Of a DNA stretch of 64,000 bases, positions 49,263 through 57,039 are shown in pieces. Below the pieces are notes generated by a model. It did not search any database, was not told the DNA's origin, and saw only the letters and a program-made list of their open reading frames with translations. Source of the DNA: Urechis unicinctus (taxonomy: Eukaryota > Annelida > Polychaeta > Xenopneusta > Urechidae); assembly GCA_034190875.2 (NCBI GenBank), contig CM067356.1, positions 17,206,475 through 17,270,474 of the forward strand, given 5' to 3'. Made by a program: the position numbers and the translations under genes. Each line of letters begins with the position of its first letter. The first letter of the stretch is position 1.

Positions 49263-50063
49263 ATGGCAGAGGAGAAAGGCGAGGAGTGTGATTACATTGA
49301 CGGACCGTTGTATACCAGTCGTCGTAGTGGTCGCTTTCAAATTTCACAGTGGTGTAGTAACCCAGATGATTTGATCAATGATTTACACATTCGCGATCGA
49401 TGGAGCGGACATCAAATAAAATTACCCTCAAATGCCTTTCTCAGAAGCGGGACGGCTCTTACATCACTCACCTTATCGTTGATTGACGCGGAAGCTGGCC
49501 AATCGGACGTTGATACGGAAGAAACCATTTGTGACGATGTAATTGGTCGAGTGAAAGCCCCAGTCCCCTATATTGAAATTACCCGTGAAAGCGTGACCAT
49601 GTGCTTTGATAGTTTCAATTGGTGGCTGCTCATAAAAGCTTACCAAGACCTATCAGCACGCCCACAAAAGATGGATGACCAAGGAACGTCGCCTGATGGG
49701 TGGGATATGATAATTAGCCTTTACAGTGGTTTGATGAAGCCATTGTTATCTGACATAGCTCAAGAACCATGCGTCGTGTGTGGAACGGGCGTATGTCAAG
49801 CCGAGAACCAACAAAAGATGTATTCACATTGCGTTGGAAGAGCCTTGGATAAGGTGGACGAACATCACGTCAGTTTATTATGGCGCGTGTTGTGTGAGCA
49901 ACACAATTCGACTGAACTGTGTCTTTGGCTCTCTAGAGAGTATCGACGTACCATGTTAGGTTTTTGTGTGACCACCGAACACTGGTCTAAAGTCTTAATG
50001 GGGGAACCTTATGACTGTAAATATAATAAAATTATTAGACGCATGAATATATATGATTGGTGA
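49263..50063 (+). CDS. Zinc-binding accessory protein, paralogue B (266 aa)
   Basis: Diverged copy of the 47549-48337 protein: APVPYIEITRESVTMCFDSF, then W-W-L-L-I-K-A-Y, then a Cys cluster (C170, C173, C178, H189, C190), then VGRALDKVDEHHVSLLWRVL. Its N-terminus is unrelated to that of paralogue A. The upstream region carries the triple CACGTGATCATGA repeat, so its control probably differs from that of paralogue A. Function is unknown. The frame is open. Confidence 0.75.
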   Translation: MAEEKGEECDYIDGPLYTSRRSGRFQISQWCSNPDDLINDLHIRDRWSGHQIKLPSNAFLRSGTALTSLTLSLIDAEAGQSDVDTEETICDDVIGRVKAPVPYIEITRESVTMCFDSFNWWLLIKAYQDLSARPQKMDDQGTSPDGWDMIISLYSGLMKPLLSDIAQEPCVVCGTGVCQAENQQKMYSHCVGRALDKVDEHHVSLLWRVLCEQHNSTELCLWLSREYRRTMLGFCVTTEHWSKVLMGEPYDCKYNKIIRRMNIYDW

Positions 50064-50143
50064 TTGAATAAAAAGTGATGATATACTTTAATTGAATTTC
50101 TTTTTGAGTTCTACTTATCACGACACTATTTACCTATCCTATC

Positions 50144-50180
50144 TATAAAAAGAGTGGGGAACTGTGAATGATAACTCAGT
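50144..50180 (+). promoter_or_regulatory. TATA box plus TCAGT initiator of the ATPase gene
   Basis: TATAAAAA starts at 50144 and TCAGT lies at 50176-50180, 32-34 bp downstream, with the ATG at 50187. Confidence 0.72.
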
Positions 50181-50186
50181 ATAATA

Positions 50187-50786
50187 ATGGATCGAGCCTT
50201 AAAACACCCCTTTAGTTGCGTGATAGCTGGTCCGAGCGGCTGTGGAAAAACTTACTTTGTGAGTGAGTTAATCAAAGGTAGTCACATTGAGCCACCACCC
50301 GACCGAATCGTGTGGTGTTTCGGAGAGTGGCAAACCATGTACACTCAACTACCGCACGTGGAATTTGTAGAGGGATTGAATTTTGAGACAGACCCCGAAC
50401 AAAGAACCTTGTTGATCATCGATGATTTGATGGAAGAAACTGACGAACGCGTCACTCGCCTATTCACCAAAGGGAGTCACCATGGCAATCTTAGCGTGTT
50501 GTATTTAGTACAAAATTTATTCGGAAAGAATAAAGAACATCGAACAATCAGTTTGAACGCTCATTATTTAGTGGTATTTAAGAACCCTCGGGACGCTTCA
50601 CAAATCATGCATTTAGCCAAACAAATGTACCCGCGAAACATCAAGTATGTACAAGAAGCCTTTTCGGATGCTACTTCGCAACCCCACGGTTATTTGTTTA
50701 TCGATTTGAAGCAAGCAACGCCAGATCACTTACGGTTACGAACTGACATACTACGACCCAATCAAGTTGTATACCTACAGAAATAA
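50187..50786 (+). CDS. DNA-packaging ATPase (FtsK/HerA, A32-like)
   Basis: Walker A is GPSGCGKT (residues 15-22) and Walker B is TLLIIDD (74-80), and YLVQNLFG (about 105-112) is the sensor strand with its conserved Gln. The length of 199 aa is typical for Polinton and virophage ATPases. In this group the enzyme drives DNA into the double-jelly-roll capsid. The frame is open from an ATG just after a TATA/TCAGT pair. It shows only motif-level similarity to the ATPase of element 1, so the two elements are distant relatives. Confidence 0.9.
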   Translation: MDRALKHPFSCVIAGPSGCGKTYFVSELIKGSHIEPPPDRIVWCFGEWQTMYTQLPHVEFVEGLNFETDPEQRTLLIIDDLMEETDERVTRLFTKGSHHGNLSVLYLVQNLFGKNKEHRTISLNAHYLVVFKNPRDASQIMHLAKQMYPRNIKYVQEAFSDATSQPHGYLFIDLKQATPDHLRLRTDILRPNQVVYLQK

Positions 50787-50835
50787 ATACCGTCGATCAT
50801 CGGGCGACCGCCATTCTTATCGTTAGACATAGACC

Positions 50836-51177
50836 ATGGCAGAGCGTCTCAGAAAACACGCTGATACATTACGAGTGATGGCTAAAGCCAAACCCCCTGT
50901 CAATAGGGCTTTGATTCACACGGCTGACAAAGAATTGATGAATTGTCTATGTGAATGTGCCCTCAATGTTTTAAAAGGAAACGTATCCTTGACTTCAGTT
51001 CAGAAGCGTAAATTAACCCGACACAAACAAGGTCTACGCGCTTTGATCTCACCTAAAACTAACGTCAAGAAAAAGAAAAGAGTATTACAAACCGGTGGTT
51101 TTCTTCCGGCGTTATTAGGACCTATTTTAGGTATCGCTGGTCCGTTGTTAGGTAAAACTTCGGCTAATTATGGCTAA
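50836..51177 (+). CDS. Small basic virion-type protein (113 aa)
   Basis: A helical N-terminal part (RKHADTLRVMAKAKPPVNRA, then CECALNVLKGN) is followed by a basic stretch (KKKKRVLQTGG) and a hydrophobic Gly/Leu/Pro C-terminus (LPALLGPILGIAGPLLG). Very similar proteins are widespread in Polintons as I recall. The ending resembles membrane-active or core peptides of adenovirus-like virions. LQTGGF is near, but not equal to, an adenain-type cleavage site. The last 8 bases overlap the start of the next gene. Confidence 0.65.
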   Translation: MAERLRKHADTLRVMAKAKPPVNRALIHTADKELMNCLCECALNVLKGNVSLTSVQKRKLTRHKQGLRALISPKTNVKKKKRVLQTGGFLPALLGPILGIAGPLLGKTSANYG

Positions 51178-51800
51178 GAAAATGATGTTGGTTTGATCCC
51201 CGAGTTCTGTCAAGTGGGCGTTACGATCAAGCTCCCACTGTCGACGTGTTATCCAACTTGGATGCGGAGATGAGGGATGTCCTGAATCGTAGTGATTTAT
51301 CGGAGGAGGCTAAAGTAGAATCTTATAACCAAATTTTAACAAAACACCGCGAGTATTACCGTCAGCACAGAACCCCGACACCTCACACAGCCTTAGCTAA
51401 GGCCCCGCCCCTCACACCCAAACAAGAAGATGTGTCTATTGCGGAAGTTGTAGAAACCATCCCTGATAAATTTCAGAAAAAAGGGCGTTTGTTATTAGAA
51501 CGCCTTCGAAAAAACCCAGACGTGGGTTGGAATGAACGAGGGGAATTAACGATTAAAGGACAAGCCGTTAGTGGAACTAACGTGGCGGATTTGGTTAACG
51601 ATGTGTTGAGACGACGTAAACACTTTGAACCACAGGGTTGGGAAAGATTTGCCGAAGCGTTGCGAGACTCCAACATTCCTCAAGATTTAGTAGGTCACCC
51701 CGATCGATGGAACTATATCCGACAGGGTGCGATGCGAATAGATAAAAGACCTGGTGAGGAGGAGGCTGTAACACAAGATTGGACGTCATGGAAAAGTTAA
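51170..51800 (+). pseudogene. Conserved Polinton protein of unknown function, broken
   Basis: Most of it is recognisable as a protein common to animal Polintons, with GWNERGELTIKGQ, then GTNVADLVNDVLRRRKHFEP, then GWERFAEALRDSNIPQDLVG. It is helical and charged and may be a core or scaffold protein; that is inference. It sits between the small basic protein and the integrase and overlaps both. It appears to be broken, with about one break. Confidence 0.65.
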
Positions 51801-52834
51801 GTGTGTATTTCGACCCTGAGGCACCGGCCGCATATGGAGGGGTGCAGCCATTGGTTAGAGCTACGAAACTCAAAACAAAGGCGGTCAGACAATGGTTGGG
51901 TGAACAAGATGCCTATACATTACATAAACCAATCCGTCGTCGATTTCGAAGACGACGTGTCATAGTCGGGGGGATTGACCATCAATGGCAAGCCGATTTA
52001 GTGGACATAGCTCGCTTAGCCAAACAGAACCAAGACATGAAATTTCTCTTGACCTGTATTGATGTATTCTCGAAATATGCGTGGGCGATACCACTTAAAA
52101 ATAAAACGGGAGACAGTTTGATTCGAGCCTTTGAGAGTATATTAAAACAAGGACGGAAGCCCCTGTGTTTACAGACCGATAAGGGTGGAGAATTTATCAA
52201 CCGTAAATTTCAGACATTTCTTAAGCAACAGGGGATTCGCTTTTTTACCACCCACAACGAAGAAACCAAAGCTAGCATAGTCGAGCGGTTTAATCGTACG
52301 TTAAAAACTAAAATGTGGCGTTATTTTACCAAACACAACACCAGTGTTTATCTACCGGTTCTGGCTTCGCTGGTGAAAGGATACAACCGCAGCTATCATC
52401 GCAGCATCAAGCGCACCCCGATATCGGTCTCGTTGCGTAATCAAGAAGACACGTGGATGACATTATATGGGGAACGGTCTGATGGGGTTAAACGACCTCA
52501 GTATAATATCGGGGATCGTGTCCGTATCAGTCGAGTACGGGGTAAATTTAAAAAAGGTTACACTTCCAATTGGAATGAGGAGTTGTTTCGGGTGGAGAGT
52601 GTTCACTTAGATTCCCCTAATGTGTATACGATAAAGGATGATAATGACGAAGTGTTAGAGCGAACATTTTACGCGGAAGAATTACAGAAAGTGAATGACA
52701 AAGCATGGTATCGGGTTGAAACAATTATCAAAGAACGTAAACGGAAAGGACAAAAACAATACTTTGTCAAGTGGTTTGGCTACCCTGCCAGTTTTAATAG
52801 TTGGGTCAGTGGTGTGGAGCTGTATAAAAACTGA
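51788..52834 (+). CDS. Integrase with C-terminal chromodomain (348 aa)
   Basis: The catalytic core shows D70 (QWQADLVDIA), D131 (LQTDKGGEF) and E166 (KASIVERFNRT), an exact D-D-35-E arrangement as in retroviral integrases. The C-terminal part has an SH3-like stretch (YNIGDRVRISRVRGKFKKGY), then a chromodomain (VETIIKERKRKG, then YFVKWFGYPASFNSW). Chromodomain integrases are known to steer insertion to marked chromatin in LTR elements, and the same may hold here. I use the ATG at 51788; it overlaps the previous gene by 13 bp. The frame is open. Confidence 0.93.
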   Translation: MEKLSVYFDPEAPAAYGGVQPLVRATKLKTKAVRQWLGEQDAYTLHKPIRRRFRRRRVIVGGIDHQWQADLVDIARLAKQNQDMKFLLTCIDVFSKYAWAIPLKNKTGDSLIRAFESILKQGRKPLCLQTDKGGEFINRKFQTFLKQQGIRFFTTHNEETKASIVERFNRTLKTKMWRYFTKHNTSVYLPVLASLVKGYNRSYHRSIKRTPISVSLRNQEDTWMTLYGERSDGVKRPQYNIGDRVRISRVRGKFKKGYTSNWNEELFRVESVHLDSPNVYTIKDDNDEVLERTFYAEELQKVNDKAWYRVETIIKERKRKGQKQYFVKWFGYPASFNSWVSGVELYKN

Positions 52835-52856
52835 GATCGGGAACAAAGGCGTCATT
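52823..52856 (+). promoter_or_regulatory. TATA box inside the integrase 3' end
   Basis: TATAAAAA begins at 52823, in the last codons of the integrase, and a TCATT initiator lies at 52852-52856, before the ATG at 52860. This would give the following gene its own promoter. Confidence 0.6.
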
Positions 52857-52859
52857 AGG

Positions 52860-53087
52860 ATGGAAGATCAGAGAAGCGATCGGGTGTGGACCATATTTGG
52901 TCGGGATATTCCGAAAGCCGAAATCGTGTTTTTTACACAAATTCTCATTTTATATACCGTAATCATCGTCAGCATCTACAATCTATCGGCGGGTAAAGGA
53001 GATAGTAATTTGTGGACTGCTCTGTTAAGCAGTAGCTTAGGGTACATTCTTCCCAACCCCACTTTGAAACATAAAGTGACGTCATGA
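52860..53087 (+). CDS. Small two-segment membrane protein (75 aa)
   Basis: I choose the ATG at 52860, since the open frame upstream overlaps the integrase. The hydrophobic segment EIVFFTQILILYTVIIVSIY is followed by a second, weaker one (LWTALLSSSLGYILPNP). The RVWTIFGRDIPKAE start and the LWTALLSS.LGY.LPNP ending are strongly conserved in animal Polintons as I recall. The topology is holin-like, but no activity is known. Its stop overlaps the next start as ATGA, so the genes are coupled. Confidence 0.75.
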   Translation: MEDQRSDRVWTIFGRDIPKAEIVFFTQILILYTVIIVSIYNLSAGKGDSNLWTALLSSSLGYILPNPTLKHKVTS

Positions 53088-53872
53088 GTTTCTTTCTGAA
53101 CCTACCTTCCAACAGTTCAATGAATTACCATCCCAACAACACATTGACACGTTACTTTACTCAATTGCCTAAACCCATACAATTAAAAGGTGATTGGGAA
53201 GTAGGATTAGCGGAAATTCAGTACCCTGTTTCCTGGTACAACATCGGGGACAATGTCGGTTTTGTCATAGTGGATCAGCGAGCTGGGTACCATACGATAG
53301 ACAGACCCATAGAAGGGGATCCTTTGGTCGAGTCCTTGGTCGTTCACCTGACCCCCCCCGGTTCCTACAGTGCTGATCAATTGATAGACACGCTCAATAT
53401 GCACATCCGCAAATCGCATCTCAGAGGCGTTGTTCGATTTCAATTCAATTCCCACTCACAGACCGTGAATGTAAAAATAACCGACCCCAAACTTCAAGAG
53501 GTCATGACCGAAGGTCTTCGTCAAATATTGCGGTGTGAGGAATGTCTTTCGCTTTACGATTCTCAAACTCAGTACAAGACTAATGTATTTCGAGGGTTGT
53601 ACGCACTGTACGTTTATTGTAGTATAATCGAATCACAAGTGGTCGGTGACACGATGGCTCCCTTGCTACGCACAGTTCCTGTGGACTACGACCGGGTGCA
53701 CAAAATGTTGACCCAGACATACGAACAGATATTTTATTACCCTGTGGGCACCAAAACTTTTTCTACCATAGAAATTGATATAAGAGACGACACGGGTCAG
53801 TCCGTAGCATTCGAAGACGGTCATGTGATGGTGACTTTACATTTCCGTGAAACCAAGAAGAGCTTTATTTGA
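53084..53872 (+). CDS. Penton-type minor capsid protein, copy A (262 aa)
   Basis: The start MSFFLNLPSNSSMNYHPNNT, then LTRYFTQLPK and WEVGLAEIQYP, the middle YCSIIESQVVGDTMAPLLR and the C-terminal TIEIDIRDDTG are the family signature of the single-jelly-roll minor capsid protein of Polintons. It would sit at the capsid vertices. A second copy follows directly (53892-54698). The two share both ends closely, while the middle (about residues 70-150) differs strongly. The frame is open. Confidence 0.82.
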   Translation: MSFFLNLPSNSSMNYHPNNTLTRYFTQLPKPIQLKGDWEVGLAEIQYPVSWYNIGDNVGFVIVDQRAGYHTIDRPIEGDPLVESLVVHLTPPGSYSADQLIDTLNMHIRKSHLRGVVRFQFNSHSQTVNVKITDPKLQEVMTEGLRQILRCEECLSLYDSQTQYKTNVFRGLYALYVYCSIIESQVVGDTMAPLLRTVPVDYDRVHKMLTQTYEQIFYYPVGTKTFSTIEIDIRDDTGQSVAFEDGHVMVTLHFRETKKSFI

Positions 53873-53891
53873 GTCTCAAGTCATCACCATC

Positions 53892-54698
53892 ATGAGTTTC
53901 TTTCTGACCCTGCCTTCCAACAGTTCAATGAATTATCACCCCAACAACACGTTGACACGTTACTTTACTCGACTCCCCAAAGCTGTACAGTTGGAAGGGG
54001 CTTGGGAAGTGGGATTAGCGGAAATTCAGTACCCTTACACGTGGTACAATATTACAGGGGACGAGGGGTTTGTCGTCATGGATCGCGTGGCTCGGGCGTT
54101 TAATCTCCCGGATGTCTGTTGCAGCGAGCGATATGACATCGTGAGTGAATTTGAGGAGACCCGTCCCAAATATTTTCACATTTCCCCCGGTTTTTATACG
54201 ACTAGATCGTTGATAGAAGCCTTTGCAGTCAAGTTAAAGGAGCAAAATGAAGAGCGAGTGCGTCTCACCTACAATCAAACACGACAGACAGCAACTATGA
54301 CCCTAGACAATGAGTTAGTTGTAGTTTACATGGACGAGGGGTTGCGTCAAAGACTCGGTTTTGAAATGGGGATTTTTGAGAATAGTCAAGTCGGTCAGCA
54401 CATTGTTGACCCTGATCGAGGCTTGTACGGACTTTATGTCTATTGTAGTATAATCGAAGCTCAGGTGGTAGGAGACACCTTGGTTCCCCTTCTGCGTATT
54501 ATTCCAATCGATCACGATCGTCGGGGGCAGTTGATCAACCTCACATATAAAAAGATATTTTATTACCCGATAGCCACCAAGACTTTTTCTACTATAGAAA
54601 TCGATATAAGAGATGACACGGGTCGACCCATTCCATTCGAATCTGGTAAAGTGACAGTGACGTTACATTTCCGTAAAATCAAGAAAGCTATATTTTGA
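53892..54698 (+). CDS. Penton-type minor capsid protein, copy B (268 aa)
   Basis: I use the ATG at 53892, which aligns with the first residue of copy A. The conserved blocks are the same as in copy A: MSFFLTLPSNSSMNYHPNNT, WEVGLAEIQYP.TWYNI, GLYGLYVYCSIIEAQVVGDT and KTFSTIEIDIRDDTGRPI. The central region (RYDIVSEFEETRPKYFHISP) has no close match in copy A. The DNA around the start codon is nearly identical in the two copies over about 60 bp. The frame is open. Confidence 0.82.
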   Translation: MSFFLTLPSNSSMNYHPNNTLTRYFTRLPKAVQLEGAWEVGLAEIQYPYTWYNITGDEGFVVMDRVARAFNLPDVCCSERYDIVSEFEETRPKYFHISPGFYTTRSLIEAFAVKLKEQNEERVRLTYNQTRQTATMTLDNELVVVYMDEGLRQRLGFEMGIFENSQVGQHIVDPDRGLYGLYVYCSIIEAQVVGDTLVPLLRIIPIDHDRRGQLINLTYKKIFYYPIATKTFSTIEIDIRDDTGRPIPFESGKVTVTLHFRKIKKAIF

Positions 54699-54703
54699 AA
54701 ACC

Positions 54704-55108
54704 ATGGCTGATATTTACACCCCGTATTATCTCAACCAAGCGGGTGGAGGGCTCCCCGTGTTTTCTGGTGCTAGGAGTCAGCGCGGTCATGGCCTCGGTA
54801 GTATGCTTGGGGGGTTGGCTAAAATGGCGTTACCGCTGGTTCGAAAAGTTTTACCTGTCGTTAAAAAACACGCCTTGAAAACAGGAGTGAGGGTGGTCGG
54901 AGATTTGTTGGGAGGGAAGTCTCTGAAACAGTCGGCTAAGAAACGAATGTTACAAACCGGAGAGGAAGTGTTCGATCAAATAGTTAAATCCAAACAGCCG
55001 CGTCGCCAACCAGCAGTCTCTATAAAACGACTCGCACGAGGTAGGAACAGTAGTTCACGCCGTCGACGTGGAACAACTCGGAGGTTGTCAAAGGATATTT
55101 TCGGTTAG
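54704..55108 (+). CDS. pVI/pX-like virion protein (134 aa)
   Basis: I use the ATG at 54704 (MADIYTPYYLNQAGGGLPVF). An amphipathic region after QRGHGLGSMLGG is followed by VRKVLPVVKKHALKTGVRVV and a highly basic tail (SSRRRRGTTRR). SMLGG|L and DLLGG|K fit the known adenovirus protease consensus (M/I/L)-x-G-G-x. In adenovirus, pVI lyses membranes and pX binds DNA; either role fits, and neither is shown. It lies between the penton copies and the major capsid gene. Confidence 0.75.
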   Translation: MADIYTPYYLNQAGGGLPVFSGARSQRGHGLGSMLGGLAKMALPLVRKVLPVVKKHALKTGVRVVGDLLGGKSLKQSAKKRMLQTGEEVFDQIVKSKQPRRQPAVSIKRLARGRNSSSRRRRGTTRRLSKDIFG

Positions 55109-55111
55109 ATC

Positions 55112-56426
55112 ATGGCACTGGTACACCCCCAATCTTGTCCCTGCGTCAAAAGTGAATTAGACCTATTTTCAATTCCCCCAACTCAAAGCAGTGTCGATCA
55201 TGGATCGTGGATCGAATTCCATCCGGTAGCTGCTTTAGGTTCGGGTCCAGTCGAATTCTACATCAGCGGGTTCGGGTGATGATTATATCGATCTGAACGA
55301 CACATATTTACAAGTGAATGCCAAAGTGGTGAAAAAGGATGGGGAGGTTTTGGAGGCTGACAGTGCAGTAGCACCCGTTAACCTATGGTTACACTCACTC
55401 TTTTCCCAAGTCGATGTCTCTCTCAACGAGAAACTCGTTTCCTCGTCCACCAACACCTATCCGTATCGCGCTTATATGGAAACGCTATTGAGTTATGGTT
55501 CGGAAGCCAAAAACTCTCAGTTAACAGCTAGTTTATGGTACAAAGACACCCCAAAACACATGGACGCCGTGGGTGGTACTCACAACAAGGGGATGTTAGC
55601 TAGAAAGACACGAGCTCAAGAGAGTCGCATTGTGGATATGATGGGCAAATTGCATTTAGATTTATTTTGTCAAGAACGTTATTTATTAAACGGCGTAGAT
55701 TTGAAGTTGCGCTTAGTACGCAGTAGTGACACCTTTGCCCTTATGGCCGATACTGCAGAGGGGTTTGCCCCTAAAATAGTGCTACAATCCGTGACCTTAT
55801 TCGTACGCAAAATAAAGTTGAACCCCACTGTGCAACTAGCCCACATAAAGGCTTTAGAACGAACCCCAGCTAAATACCCCATAAGACGCATCGAAACCAA
55901 AGTGTTTTCTGCATCTCAAGGAGCTATGACGATCAATCAAGAAAATTTATTTTTGGGACAGTTACCCAAACGAATTGTAGTCGGAAGTGTTGATAATAGG
56001 GCGTTCAACGGTGATTACACTCAGAACCCCTTCAACTTTAAGCATAACGACCTCACATTTTTAGCTCTGTACGTTGACGGGCACCAGGTGCCCGCTAAAC
56101 CATTACAACCAGATTTCAATCACCATATATACACCCGCAGTTATGCTAATTTATTCATTAGCACTGGACAACTCTATCAAGACGAAGGCAACGGGATAAG
56201 TTGGAGCGATTATCCCAATGGCTATACACTATTCGCTTTTGATCTGACCCCCGACCTGGCTGATAGCGGGACTCATTTTAATTTGTTGAAACAAGGAAAC
56301 GTGCGCTTGGAAATGCGTTTTGGTACGGCCCTAGAACGTACCATTAATGTCATTGTATACGCCGAATTTGAAAATATGATTCAAATTGACCGAAATCGTA
56401 ACGTTCTGTTTGATTACGCTGCCTAA
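55112..56426 (+). pseudogene. Major capsid protein (double jelly-roll), broken
   Basis: The sequence matches the Polinton capsid protein often annotated as F54H12.2-like: LVHPQSCPCVKSELDLFSIP, then VNLWLHSLFSQVDVSLNEKL, YPYRAYMETLLSYG, CQERYLLNGVDLKLRLVRS, and the C-terminus INVIVYAEFENMIQIDRNR. Length and predicted beta content fit the double jelly-roll that forms the trimeric capsomers. It is broken, with about one break; most of it still reads through. The protease gene follows after 2 bp. Confidence 0.9.
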
Positions 56427-56428
56427 CA

Positions 56429-56880
56429 ATGGATACCAGACAATTACACGAGCTCTTACAAAAAGACGCTTTCACTCGAGCTACTGTGTGCGGAGTGTTT
56501 GCACGGAATAAATTACCCCGCCATGTCAACTACCCCAGCGGTTTTTTTGTTTGTAACACCGATCCTGCTTCCAAAAAAGGCGAGCACTGGGTCGCTATTT
56601 TCATTGATCATAATGAAAGAGGCGAATATTTTGATTCTTATGGACTGCCTCCTATACATAACGTATTTGGGAAGTACTTGAACAAGCATGTGTGAGCTGG
56701 ACTTAAAATTCTAAGACATTGCAAGACTTAAATTCCAGTACTTGTGGACTTTATTGTTTGTATTACTTAAAGAGACGATGTCGTGGAATAAGTTTGAACC
56801 AATTGCTGGATATATTTACCGATGATTATTCAACCAACGATAAGCTGGTGACATGTTTAATTCAAGGCAAATAAACAACG
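56429..56880 (+). pseudogene. Adenain-like cysteine protease, broken
   Basis: The N-terminal part shows the adenovirus-protease pattern: SGFFVCNTDP, then GEHWVAIFID, where the His is the family catalytic residue, then EYFDSYGLPP with the acidic partner. Sequence further on recalls the Cys-containing half of the family. The enzyme would mature capsid proteins such as the pVI/pX-like protein. It is broken, with one or two breaks. Confidence 0.8.
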
Positions 56881-57039
56881 CGTGTTGAAAATATACGATG
56901 GGTGTTTTTATTCTTAGTTTCTCACACATCATTTAAACATCAATTTCTTACAGAGCGCACATCCATTGATTACATAACACCTTAACTTTAATTTATTACA
57001 TAATAAAACATATCAATTTCTTAAATAGCATATCAATTT
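56881..57039. other. Convergent spacer between protease and PolB
   Basis: AT-rich spacer where the two transcription directions meet. AATAAA-like words occur on both strands, so polyadenylation signals are plausible. Confidence 0.45.
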
